Shown piece by piece: positions 1-9,065 of a stretch of 41,658 bases of DNA. The position numbers were made by a program, and so were the translations under genes. Position 1 is the first letter of the stretch. Every line of letters begins with the position of its first letter. The stretch covers positions 1 to 41,658 of the forward strand of contig CAMBTK010000010.1 of NCBI GenBank assembly GCA_945870785.1. Direction: 5' to 3'. The stretch comes from Sulfurimonas crateris (GTDB taxonomy: Bacteria; Campylobacterota; Campylobacteria; Campylobacterales; Sulfurimonadaceae). Under the pieces are notes generated by a model. It had not been told where the DNA came from. It was given only the letters and a program-made list of their open reading frames with translations, and did no database searches.

Positions 1-3000
1 CTATCTCCTCTTAAAACATCATTTGAGCCTGAACCAAAGAGGTTTTCTATCTCAAAAATAGTAGTTGTTCCAAGTCCGCCAGTAATAGCTCCTGCCGTCA
101 TAGTAGCATCAATTCCAGAACCAACATCTTCAAAACTTAGCCAATCCCCAGTAGACAATGTTCCGTTCCAAGCTGTATTTGTGCCACCTCTTATAGTATC
201 GCCACCATCAGTAGCTATAATCCAGTCATCTCCTGCACCTGCGCTAATCTCATTCCAAGCGCTTGAACCTTTTATAATATCTCCCAGATTAGAACCTGTG
301 ATGCGAGTAATGTCAAAGAGTTTATCAGCGCCTCCAAAACCATTTGCTGTTACATTATTTGTAGTAGCATTAGCTGTAATACTTAAATCTACATTTATAC
401 CGCTAGTAGCCAGTGAGTAATTTACTCTATCATCTCCACTTGTACTGCTTCCAATGATGTCTCCATTTCCATCAAAAGTAGCATTTCCTCCATAGTATGA
501 GTTGTTTCCAGCATTTGCATAGATAACATCGTTTGCATTTCCGCCAAAAATAGTATCATTATTGGTACTTGCATATATGGTGTCATTTCCGCCATTTGCA
601 ATGATAGTGCTAAATGTAGAAGCCCCTCTTAAATCTATCGTATCATTTAAGTTTGAGCCTTTTATCATCTCAAAGTGAGTGCTTAGGGTGTCAACTCCCT
701 CTGAATCGCTTGTGATAGTGTTGGCTGTTAAATCAACACTTATGGCACTTAGTGAGCTTGAGTACTCTAAGATATCTCTAGCAGCTCCGCCGATAAATAT
801 GTCATTACCAGCTCCGCCTATAAAAGTGTTATTTCCACCTAAGCTTCCATCTAAAATATCAGCTCCATCACCGCCTTCTAGCGTATCGTTTCCTGTACCG
901 CCGTAAATACTATCGTTGCCACTTCCGCCTAGAAGTCTATTGTTTCCACTCTCTGCATAAAGAATATCAACACCCTCTCCACCATCTAGTGTATCATTTC
1001 CAGCACCACCGTATAGAGTATCTGAGCCTTCTCTTCCCCAAAGAATGTCATTTCCAACTCCACCGTAAAATAGATTATCTGTGCTTGAGCCATAAATCGT
1101 GTCATTATGGCTACTTCCATAAATCGTATCTATATTAGCAACGGTAGCGTTTAACTGTGTTGCATCAGTTATAAAACCATCTCTGTAAATTCTGTTTGCT
1201 GAGAGATCAAGATATACGCCAGTAGAACCAACAACGGCATCAACTGTGGCTGTGTTATAAAGCAGTGTATTTCTTCCTTCACTTCCATCTATGTTGTCGC
1301 CTCCGCTACTAGCTATAAAGGTGTCATCTCCCTCTCCACCGATAAGAACATCCGCACTACTCATACCGCCTTGAAGTGTGTCATTTCCACTAAAACCATT
1401 GATGGTATTTACACTCACGCCATCGCCTACAATAGTGTCATTTCCAGTGGTACCTATGATATGTTCGATTTGTGTAAGAGTGTGAGAGTAGGTAGAACCT
1501 CCGTTTATGGTTGCATTACCTGCACTATTTAAAATTATATCTATCGGCCCCGTTAAGTTTGAGTAATCAACAGTATCATCCCCTAAACCTGTTCCATCAT
1601 AAACATCACTACCTGCCCTTGCTATGAGCGTATCAACGCCTGTACCTGCTATGAGTGTATTACTTCCTGCGACACCATCAATCGTGTCATTTCCAGCACC
1701 ACCATCTAAGGTGTTATTTGCAGTTGCACTACCTAAAATAGTATCATTGCCAGTTGAGCCAATAAGATGAATAAAGTTTGATACTTGGTCATATCCAGTA
1801 GCTACACCGTTAATCTCTCCAGTACCCAAATTTGCACTAATAGCACCTGAGTAGTTACTATAACTAAGCGTATTTAATCCAGCTTCTCCATTATAAACAT
1901 CATTTCCTGATGTGGCATACAGTGTATCATTACCAGCTCCAGCCATGATTGTATCGGACTGATTATCTTTACCTTCAAGAGTGTCATTATCAGATGTTGC
2001 TATGATTTTCTCAACATTGACAACGCTAAACGTACCAAAGCCTCCGCCTACAACCTGCTGTGCGCTGTTGTTAAAAGAGCCTGAGCGACTTCCTGCATCT
2101 TGCAGTGAAAAAGAGATACCAGAAGTTGCAGCAAAGTCACTAAAATCAAGCGTATCTACACCAGCTCCGCCATCCACGTAGTCATTTCCAGCCCCTGCGA
2201 TGATTGTGTCGTTATCATCTCCTCCATAAAGAGAGTTTACTCCAGCTCCACTACTTCCTGTTGACTCTATTGTATCTCGTCCTGCCCCACCGTAAATAAT
2301 GTTGTTTTGTGTATTTCCTATAAGTGTATCATCAAGTGCTGAACCATATATATCTTCTATATTAGCTAATGTATCAACGCCCTCATAAACACCAAAACGC
2401 TGTGATGTACCAGAAGCTACCGTTGTGCCGCTTGTTGTATCTGTATAGTTAGATGAGCTTAAATTTACTACTACTCTATCGCTAAATTCACGATAATCTA
2501 CTATATCTCTATCTGCTCCTCCATCTAAGAAGTTATTGCCTCTTCCGCCATAAAGAGTATCATTACCGCTTCCGCCTATTAAACTATTGTTTGAGTTATT
2601 TCCGATTAGAGTATCGTTGTTACTGCCACCGATAACTCTGTTTATATTAGAGATAGTATCTGTTGATATATCTGCTCCAGTTGCTCTGTTTTCCCCAAGA
2701 TTTACAGAAACTGAAGTAGTGATGTTTTCATAGGTAAGTGTATCATTACCACCGCCTCCACGCATATCATCACTTCCAATGCCACCGATAAAAATGTCAT
2801 CTCCAGTTCCGCCAAAGAGAGTATTTACTCCAGCTCCACCGCTTAAAATATTAGCTCCCGCTGTACCCCAGATGATATTATTTCCAGCATTACCGCTTAG
2901 AGTGTCATTTCCTGTTCCGCCGATGATATTTTCAATGTTTATAAGAGCATCAGATATACCAAATCCTGAACCATTTACATTGGTTCCTGTTGCTGTGCCA

Positions 3001-6000
3001 TTTGTCGGAGCATCTGCTAGCTGTGCATTTATACCTGTTGTTGTCCAGCTATAATCCGCTGTATCAGTTCCGCCTCCACCATCTAGAGTGTTGCTTCCTA
3101 GATTTCCTATTAAGTTGTCATTTCCAAGTCCACCAGAAAGCGTGTTTGAAGCATTGCTACCTATGAGCGTATCGTTACCACTTCCACCAACTGCATTCTC
3201 AATACTCTCTAAAACATCATTTCCAGCACCCTGAGCAGTTCCTGCTAAAAGGTTTATCAATACTCCAGAACTTATACCGCTATAATCAGCAGTATCACTT
3301 CCTCCCTCTCCGATAAGACGGTCATTTCCTAAACTTGCTACAAGAGTATCATCTCCAGTACCAGCCCAAATAGTGTTATTTTGAGCGTTTCCTGTGAGTA
3401 TATCATTAAAGTTTGTACCGATTAGATTTTGAAAGTTTGCTATTGAGTCTGTATATGAGTTGTGATTTACAGTAGAGCTTGAGAGGCTGATAGTAAGTCC
3501 ATTTGTTCCTCCGCCATTGTCAAAATAGTTATAACTTAAAGTGTTAGTGCCATCTTCTCCATCTAAGACATTACTACCCTCTTTACCGCTTATTGTGTCA
3601 TCTCCACGTCCGCCAAGGATAGTGTTTGAACTAGCGTTACCACTTAGAGTATCTGCAATATTTGAACCTATGATATTGTTTATATTGTATAAAACTGATG
3701 TAGCGCCATTTATAACAGCTTCTCCATAAGCTGGATTTGCTCCTAAATCAACGACTGCGCTATATTGTGAATCACTAAAACTTACCCAGTTGTTTCCACT
3801 CTCTCCATCGAGATAGTTCGACCCTCCACGTCCAGCTAAAGTATCATCTCCAGCTCCTCCAAGAAGAGTGTTGTTGTTGCTATCGCCTAAAAGTGTGTCG
3901 TTACCACTTGTTCCCTCAACAATCTCTATATTTGCTAAAGTGTCTGTTCCCAGAAGAACAGATGCACTATCATACTTTTTGCCAGAACTTGTCTCCAAAT
4001 CTACTACAACTCTATTTAACCCAACTGCACTGAACTGAACTCTGTCAATACCTGAGCCACCATCAAGATAGTTATTTCCCAAAGAGCCGTTTAGTGTATC
4101 AGCACCTTTGTTTCCATAGATATAATCATCTCCATTTCCGCCAAGAAGATAGTCATCTCCATCGCTGTAAAAAGAGTCATTTTTATCAGCTTCTATGATA
4201 GAGGTTAAGCGCATGTTTATAGTGTTATCTGCATCAACAGCGCTCAAATCGTACGTAAAAGTTGTACCATCTGCCGAGGTAATAGCATCTTTGTAAAGTG
4301 TGTACTGATTAGAAGATATTTTTAAAACATCTCTATCGTTGTTTACTCTAACAAACGTATCACTGCCGTTAACAATATAGTATGCTGAAGTTATCTCATT
4401 GCCCACCATATCTATAATCTGAGATACGCTAAACCCCTCTTTAAATCCATATAGATAATTTGTTCCGCCTATTCCAGCGATTGTGTCATCTCCGCCAAGT
4501 CCACGCAGAGTGTTGTTGCTACTGTTACCAACTAAAACATCATCATAGTTTGAACCGATAACATTCTCAACATTCATAATCAAATCGACGCCCATACTAG
4601 TATCTGCGCCATAAGCTATACCAGCTTCGTTACTTTGTCCATTATCTTCAGTGTTTAAAAATACTTTAACACCATTTGAAGTGGATGAAGTTATCTGCTC
4701 AAAACCTATCGTATCTTCACCAGCTCCACCATCTATAAAATCACCAAAATTTGTATATAAATCTACTATGCTTATATCTGGATGTGAAAGATTTGAAATA
4801 TCCATTAAAGAACCGATATTTGTGCCTATCTTAGCGTCTGTTCCACCCTCTAAGTAGTCATTTCCATCACCACCGCTTAGCGTGTCATTACCACCTGCAC
4901 CATAGATATAGTCATCTCCAGACAAACCTCTTAATGCGTTGTTTTGGGCATTACCGTAAATGGTATCATTGTAATTTGTTGCGTTGATATTTTCTATATT
5001 TATAAAAGTATCTGCAAAAGTAGGCATTAGTCTGTTAAAATCAGCGATACCGCTTGATGGAGCATTTGTTGAGATAGCACTAAAGTAATCTTGATCTGCA
5101 GTAATTCCAGACGCACTTCCAGTATCAAGGTCTATATTAACACCCTCATTTAAGATAGTGATAAGTTGCGTAAACTCATTTGTAGTAAGAAGGTCTCTAA
5201 CCTCAACGGCATCAGTCACGCTTAAACGCTCAACAAAATCATAATTTAGAGTATCAGTTCCAACTCCACCGTCTATATAATTCGTTCCTGTTCCGCCGCT
5301 AAGAGTATCATTACCAGCATTTCCATAAAGAGAGTCATCTCCCGCTTGTCCATAGATAGTATCAGTTATAACACCGCCATATACAGTTGAATCGCCTTGA
5401 GAGGTATAGACGATATTGCTGTTTAGATTACTGTTTAAGATATAGCCATCTTCTCCAGCTTGTGATTGGTAGACATAATCACTTGCTGTTGTAATCTCTT
5501 TGATTTGAAGGTTTATATCGTTTTGCTCTATAAGCATAGTTAAATCTGGAGTATTGATTACACGGCCAGGTTCAAGGTTGTCTATACTAAATTCTGAAGT
5601 GATTTTAACATTTAGTGAAAAAGAGTCCACTGGCGTATTTGATGGATATTTTATAAAAAACTCCAGTGCAGTTCCGCTCTCGGTTGTGACTACTTCAAAT
5701 CCGCCACTGCCATTTACATCCCTTGTTAGTGACTGAAAAGCTCCAGAACCACTAGCATCAATTATCTCAAAACTATTTGGTAACCCGCTAATATCGATAG
5801 ATGTGACCTGAAATCCCTCTGGCTGTTCAGGAGTTATTCTTACAACTCTTGTTATATACTCACCGTTACTCCCAAAATAATCAGGGCTATCTGCGTATAT
5901 AACAGCCTCTTTATACTCATCACTTAAATCTATGGTGTGAGGCTCTATCTGCGCAGAAGGAGCTGTGCTCACATTCCCAAGTTTGCTTCCGCCACCGCCC

Positions 6001-6701
6001 AAAACTTCTGTTGGAGTGAGTGGGTCTGATGAGCGCTCTATCTCATAATCTGTTTGGAAAAAACCTATAGAGAATTTTAGTGATGCTTGAGCAGCATCCG
6101 TAACATCTGAGATACCAGCACTTGTGATAGAAGAGGTGCTTGTATTTTTATTTATTTGCGTATTTACACTCTCGTCTTGAGCCTGTTCTCTATCGTTGTA
6201 CATTGCAACAAAATCTTCAAGCTTCACTTCTTGTTCTGAGTCAACCTGAGCCTGTGGAATAACTATAACCTGAGGGGTTGAAGGAGCAGGTATCTCTTGA
6301 TTCATAAGCCCTGTCTCTTCATCGACATTGCTTACTCTTATCATAAAACTTGCATTTATTGATTCTAGGGGAAGATCGTTTACTTCTTTAATTTTTGAGA
6401 GAATATTATCAACAGAGATTATCTTGCCTGAGCCATAGTTAAATATTGGAGGATTATTGCTAAAGCCCATAATGCCGAGCATTCCAAAGGTTAGAGAGCC
6501 TAACGCAGGAAAAGATACAACTATATCTCCGCCAACAAGAAGATACTCTAACTTATCAGGATTTATACCCTTTATGTCAAATACAACCTCGTCACCAGGT
6601 CTGACAAATACTGATAAATTTTCACCTTTTTCAGGCAGCGCTTTTATAATAACTTTATTATTTTTATATTCAATATTTTTACTATTTAAGTCTAGTGACA
6701 T
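1..6701 (-). CDS. Giant RTX-type calcium-binding repeat protein, 3' end beyond window
   Basis: The reading frame is open from an ATG at 6701 to the left edge (2,233 complete codons, no stop), so the C-terminus is missing. The start follows GGAGAGATAAA, a good ribosome site. There is no signal peptide. Residues 1-115 form a non-repeat N-terminal region with FVRPGDEVVFD and LLVGGDIVV. Then come a Pro/Gln/Ser-rich linker (about 125-235), a beta-rich stretch (about 255-420), and from about 440 onward RTX nonapeptides of the GGxGxDxL type. These sit in about sixteen larger blocks, such as GGLGNDNLIG followed by DTADYS, VxLxxGxAxG and NIEnIxGS. One block measures 76 residues. I saw no cysteine. In the RTX family such repeats bind Ca2+ and fold outside the cell after type I secretion through a C-terminal signal, which here would lie outside the window. 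Adhesin or surface-layer role is inferred; no enzymatic domain was seen. Confidence 0.9.
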   Translation of the reverse strand, partial: MSLDLNSKNIEYKNNKVIIKALPEKGENLSVFVRPGDEVVFDIKGINPDKLEYLLVGGDIVVSFPALGSLTFGMLGIMGFSNNPPIFNYGSGKIISVDNILSKIKEVNDLPLESINASFMIRVSNVDEETGLMNQEIPAPSTPQVIVIPQAQVDSEQEVKLEDFVAMYNDREQAQDESVNTQINKNTSTSSITSAGISDVTDAAQASLKFSIGFFQTDYEIERSSDPLTPTEVLGGGGSKLGNVSTAPSAQIEPHTIDLSDEYKEAVIYADSPDYFGSNGEYITRVVRITPEQPEGFQVTSIDISGLPNSFEIIDASGSGAFQSLTRDVNGSGGFEVVTTESGTALEFFIKYPSNTPVDSFSLNVKITSEFSIDNLEPGRVINTPDLTMLIEQNDINLQIKEITTASDYVYQSQAGEDGYILNSNLNSNIVYTSQGDSTVYGGVITDTIYGQAGDDSLYGNAGNDTLSGGTGTNYIDGGVGTDTLNYDFVERLSVTDAVEVRDLLTTNEFTQLITILNEGVNIDLDTGSASGITADQDYFSAISTNAPSSGIADFNRLMPTFADTFINIENINATNYNDTIYGNAQNNALRGLSGDDYIYGAGGNDTLSGGDGNDYLEGGTDAKIGTNIGSLMDISNLSHPDISIVDLYTNFGDFIDGGAGEDTIGFEQITSSTSNGVKVFLNTEDNGQSNEAGIAYGADTSMGVDLIMNVENVIGSNYDDVLVGNSSNNTLRGLGGDDTIAGIGGTNYLYGFKEGFSVSQIIDMVGNEITSAYYIVNGSDTFVRVNNDRDVLKISSNQYTLYKDAITSADGTTFTYDLSAVDADNTINMRLTSIIEADKNDSFYSDGDDYLLGGNGDDYIYGNKGADTLNGSLGNNYLDGGSGIDRVQFSAVGLNRVVVDLETSSGKKYDSASVLLGTDTLANIEIVEGTSGNDTLLGDSNNNTLLGGAGDDTLAGRGGSNYLDGESGNNWVSFSDSQYSAVVDLGANPAYGEAVINGATSVLYNINNIIGSNIADTLSGNASSNTILGGRGDDTISGKEGSNVLDGEDGTNTLSYNYFDNGGGTNGLTISLSSSTVNHNSYTDSIANFQNLIGTNFNDILTGNAQNNTIWAGTGDDTLVASLGNDRLIGEGGSDTADYSGISSGVLINLLAGTAQGAGNDVLESIENAVGGSGNDTLIGSNASNTLSGGLGNDNLIGNLGSNTLDGGGGTDTADYSWTTTGINAQLADAPTNGTATGTNVNGSGFGISDALINIENIIGGTGNDTLSGNAGNNIIWGTAGANILSGGAGVNTLFGGTGDDIFIGGIGSDDMRGGGGNDTLTYENITTSVSVNLGENRATGADISTDTISNINRVIGGSNNDTLIGNNSNNSLIGGSGNDTLYGGRGNNFLDGGADRDIVDYREFSDRVVVNLSSSNYTDTTSGTTVASGTSQRFGVYEGVDTLANIEDIYGSALDDTLIGNTQNNIIYGGAGRDTIESTGSSGAGVNSLYGGDDNDTIIAGAGNDYVDGGAGVDTLDFSDFAATSGISFSLQDAGSRSGSFNNSAQQVVGGGFGTFSVVNVEKIIATSDNDTLEGKDNQSDTIMAGAGNDTLYATSGNDVYNGEAGLNTLSYSNYSGAISANLGTGEINGVATGYDQVSNFIHLIGSTGNDTILGSATANNTLDGGAGNDTIDGVAGSNTLIAGTGVDTLIARAGSDVYDGTGLGDDTVDYSNLTGPIDIILNSAGNATINGGSTYSHTLTQIEHIIGTTGNDTIVGDGVSVNTINGFSGNDTLQGGMSSADVLIGGEGDDTFIASSGGDNIDGSEGRNTLLYNTATVDAVVGSTGVYLDLSANRIYRDGFITDATQLNATVANIDTIYGSSHNDTIYGSSTDNLFYGGVGNDILWGREGSDTLYGGAGNDTLDGGEGVDILYAESGNNRLLGGSGNDSIYGGTGNDTLEGGDGADILDGSLGGNNTFIGGAGNDIFIGGAARDILEYSSSLSAISVDLTANTITSDSEGVDTLSTHFEMIKGSNLNDTIDLRGASTFSTIIANGGNDTIYASTNNDTIFGGNANDVIYANAGNNSYYGGNATFDGNGDIIGSSTSGDDRVNYSLATSGINVDLSITANATTNNVTANGFGGADKLFDITRITGSNLGDIIKGSSAWNEISAGAGDDWIIATDGGDTIRGGTNTAWNGTLSTGDWLSFEDVGSGIDATMTAGAITGGLGTTTIFEIENLFGSGSNDVLRGD

Positions 6702-6745
6702 TTTATCTCTCCATTTATCAAGAAAAAACTATGCAAACGTACTAG

Positions 6746-6751
6746 ATTATA
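6746..6751 (-). promoter_or_regulatory. Probable -10 box of the RTX gene promoter
   Basis: A perfect TATAAT on the minus strand lies 44 bases before the RTX start codon, between the stop of the TPR gene and the RTX ribosome site. No convincing -35 is visible, which is common in Campylobacterota. It suggests that the giant gene can be transcribed separately from the genes upstream. Confidence 0.5.
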
Positions 6752-6775
6752 CCCTAAAATGGCTGTTTATTATGT

Positions 6776-8611
6776 TTATCTATTCTTTAACTCATCTTGA
6801 ATATTTTTAAAGAGACTCTCCCAGCTCCCTTTTTTATCCTGACGAAATATTTTTATACTTGGATACCAAAATGATTTACTGCCATCTCTGCCCCAACGCC
6901 AATCTGGGTTTGTTGGCAAACAGAGCCAACTCTCTATCCCCATAGCTCCGCATAAATGCGCAACTGAGGTATCTGAAGTGATAATCAAATCCATCTCACT
7001 AAGAAGCAATGATGTATCATAAAAATCATCTATTTCATCAGTTTTATCAATTATATTTTTGTAAAAAGTACATTTTTTTAGCTTTTTACTCTCCTCTCCA
7101 ATCTGCAATGAATACACTTTGGTATTTTTTAATTTTGTTAAAAACTCAAAGTTTTGAGGCTCTATAAATCTATATTTATGCCCTTTATGCGTCTGACTTC
7201 CTCCAAAACAAAAAGCTATTTTTCTTATTTTACTCTCTTTTTTAATCTCTGTTTTGGCTTTTAAATATGGAAGATTTAAAGCTTTGCTATTTGGGTCTAT
7301 ATCAAAAAGATAGAGTATGCTAAGAAGTGGCAGATGATAATCATACTCTTCATCTTCACTATCCAAAATTATCTTATCAGCAATAGAATTTAGCTCAAAA
7401 AGCCTCTTTAGCTCTTTTTTTACTCTTAGAACAACAAAAGCACCACGCTCTTGTAAAAGCTTTATAAATCTAATAAATTGCAAGGTGTCACCAAAACCCT
7501 GCTCTGAAAAAACCAAAATTCTCTTATCTCTTATATCCATGCCTTTTTTATACATTTTAGCAGGATTTAATCCTATAAATTTTGGTAAAAATTCTCTCAT
7601 TCTTACTCTATGTTCATAATGAAATAACCCTTTTTTATAATCTTGCAAAAGTAGATTTGCCATCGCATAATCAACGTTTGCATTTATATGCATAGGATTT
7701 AATGAAATTGCTCTCTCAAAGCACTTTAAAGCCCATCTTGGCTTATTTGTCTCTTTTAAGATTGCGCCCATATTTGCATGAGCATCTGCACTTTTTGGAT
7801 TTAACGCTATTGCTTCTTTTATACTCACAAAAGCTTTATAAAATTTTTTCTCAACTTTATATAAAACTCCAAGATTATTATAAACTCCAGAGTTTTGTGG
7901 ACTAAGCTCAAGCGCTTTTTCATATAGCTTATGCGCCTCACTATACTGGGCTAACTCTTTTTTTACTACTCCTAAATTTACATAAGCGGAGATATATTTA
8001 TCATCAAGGTTGATTATTTTCTCATATATAACTTGGGCATCTAAAAATAGATTCTGATGAAACAACTCATTCGCATATAAGAGTAGCATCTCCTTGTCAT
8101 TTGGATATTGTTCTGAGGCTTCTTTTAGGCTTTTTAGGCTCAAATCTACTCTACCTATTTTTTTATATAACTCTGAGATAAAAACATAAAGAGATGAATT
8201 CTTCTCATCTAATTTTTTTGCTTTTTCATACACAACAAGAGCATTTTTAAAATCTCTTGCCTTTTCAAAAATCTTTGCAAGAAGTATATAAGTCTCAATG
8301 TCTTGTGATATATTTAGCAGTTTATCTACTGCCACAAGCGACTCTTCAAGCAGATTTAGCCTATATAGAACTTTGATAAAAATTTTATAAAGATGTGGAA
8401 TTTTTGGATATATTTTAAGCGCCTCTCTTAGAAAGATTACACTTTCATGCAGATACCCGCTCTGTATAAAACTTTTTGTACAAAAAACCACATCCTCAAT
8501 TGATAACTTTTTCATACCAAGAAGATAATGAACACTCCCAAGCAAAGCAACTCTATCTCTCTCTAAGGAGAGTTTAAATTTATCACGATCTAGTTCAATA
8601 TATCTACTCAA
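6776..8611 (-). CDS. TPR protein with C-terminal glycosyltransferase-like domain
   Basis: About 611 residues. The N-terminal half (roughly 30-320) is a run of about ten tetratricopeptide repeats, for example AYVNLGVVKKELAQYSEAHK and NNLGVLYKVEKKFYKA. The C-terminal half carries a GT-B-like domain related to the GT9/GT41 type, with FSEQGFGDTLQFIRF, FCFGGSQTHKGHKYR, ITSDTSVAHLCGAMG and the ending pattern DWRWGRDG...WYPS..IFRQ. Such proteins are thought to glycosylate proteins or envelope components; the acceptor is unknown. I prefer the TTG at 8611: it is preceded by AAAAAGGATTCT and overlaps the stop of the upstream gene by 8 bases. An earlier TTG at 8632 has no ribosome site. The gene sits directly before the RTX gene, so the RTX protein is a candidate acceptor (inference). 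Confidence 0.85.
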   Translation of the reverse strand: MSRYIELDRDKFKLSLERDRVALLGSVHYLLGMKKLSIEDVVFCTKSFIQSGYLHESVIFLREALKIYPKIPHLYKIFIKVLYRLNLLEESLVAVDKLLNISQDIETYILLAKIFEKARDFKNALVVYEKAKKLDEKNSSLYVFISELYKKIGRVDLSLKSLKEASEQYPNDKEMLLLYANELFHQNLFLDAQVIYEKIINLDDKYISAYVNLGVVKKELAQYSEAHKLYEKALELSPQNSGVYNNLGVLYKVEKKFYKAFVSIKEAIALNPKSADAHANMGAILKETNKPRWALKCFERAISLNPMHINANVDYAMANLLLQDYKKGLFHYEHRVRMREFLPKFIGLNPAKMYKKGMDIRDKRILVFSEQGFGDTLQFIRFIKLLQERGAFVVLRVKKELKRLFELNSIADKIILDSEDEEYDYHLPLLSILYLFDIDPNSKALNLPYLKAKTEIKKESKIRKIAFCFGGSQTHKGHKYRFIEPQNFEFLTKLKNTKVYSLQIGEESKKLKKCTFYKNIIDKTDEIDDFYDTSLLLSEMDLIITSDTSVAHLCGAMGIESWLCLPTNPDWRWGRDGSKSFWYPSIKIFRQDKKGSWESLFKNIQDELKNR

Positions 8612-9065
8612 AAGAATCCTTTTTTTTATCAAGTATATTTAATTCCATCAAATAAGCATCACAGCCATCAAGATAAAATTTATTTAACTTTTTTTTTATA
8701 GTAAAACCAATTTTTTTATAAAGATTTATCGCAACTATGTTATCCACTCTAACCTCAAGAAACAGAGCCTTTGGGGCAATACTTGATAACTCTTTTATAC
8801 TAAATTCTAAAAGTTTTTGAGCTATTTTTCTACCACGAAACTCCTCTTTAACTCCGATGGAGTAAAGCTTGGCATTTTTTCGTTTTATCAAAACCAAGAT
8901 ATATCCTACTATTACACTATCAATCTCTGCTACAAAAAGCATGTTATTGTTTATATGATAATAAAAAGAGGCTCTTGAGAGAGGGAAGTTTTCACTTAAG
9001 AAGAGTTTTTCTTCCAAAGCAAAGAGCTTTGATGTGTCTAGAAGCTCTGCTTTTCGGATTTTCAT
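8604..9065 (-). CDS. rimI: GNAT N-acetyltransferase, RimI-like
   Basis: 153 residues, the usual size for RimI-type GNAT enzymes, which use acetyl-CoA to acetylate an N-terminal amine (for RimI, ribosomal protein S18). The acetyl-CoA loop is visible as EEFRGRKIAQKLL (about 94-106), followed by LEVRVDNIVAINLYKKIGF (about 123-141), the typical motif B region with the N-x-x-A-x-x-L-Y-x-K-x-G-F pattern. The ATG at 9065 overlaps the stop of the upstream DUF2156 gene in ATGA, which implies translational coupling. The 3' end overlaps the start of the TPR gene. The exact substrate cannot be told from sequence; because its neighbours concern surface proteins, a role other than S18 acetylation is possible. 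Confidence 0.8.
   Translation of the reverse strand: MKIRKAELLDTSKLFALEEKLFLSENFPLSRASFYYHINNNMLFVAEIDSVIVGYILVLIKRKNAKLYSIGVKEEFRGRKIAQKLLEFSIKELSSIAPKALFLEVRVDNIVAINLYKKIGFTIKKKLNKFYLDGCDAYLMELNILDKKKDSFE

Noticed and set aside
2779-3054. Pro-rich open frames on the plus strand across 181-5736
   Set aside because: They are antisense to the RTX repeats; the Pro and Ser richness comes from complementing Gly and Asp codons. No ribosome sites, no recognisable domains.
1-5400. Regularly spaced short DNA repeats, considered as a CRISPR array or satellite
   Set aside because: The repeats are imperfect, have no unique spacers, and are fully explained by RTX codons in one open frame.
8612-8632. 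Upstream TTG as the start of the TPR-glycosyltransferase
   Set aside because: No ribosome site before it; the TTG at 8611 has AAGGA and the usual short overlap with the upstream gene.
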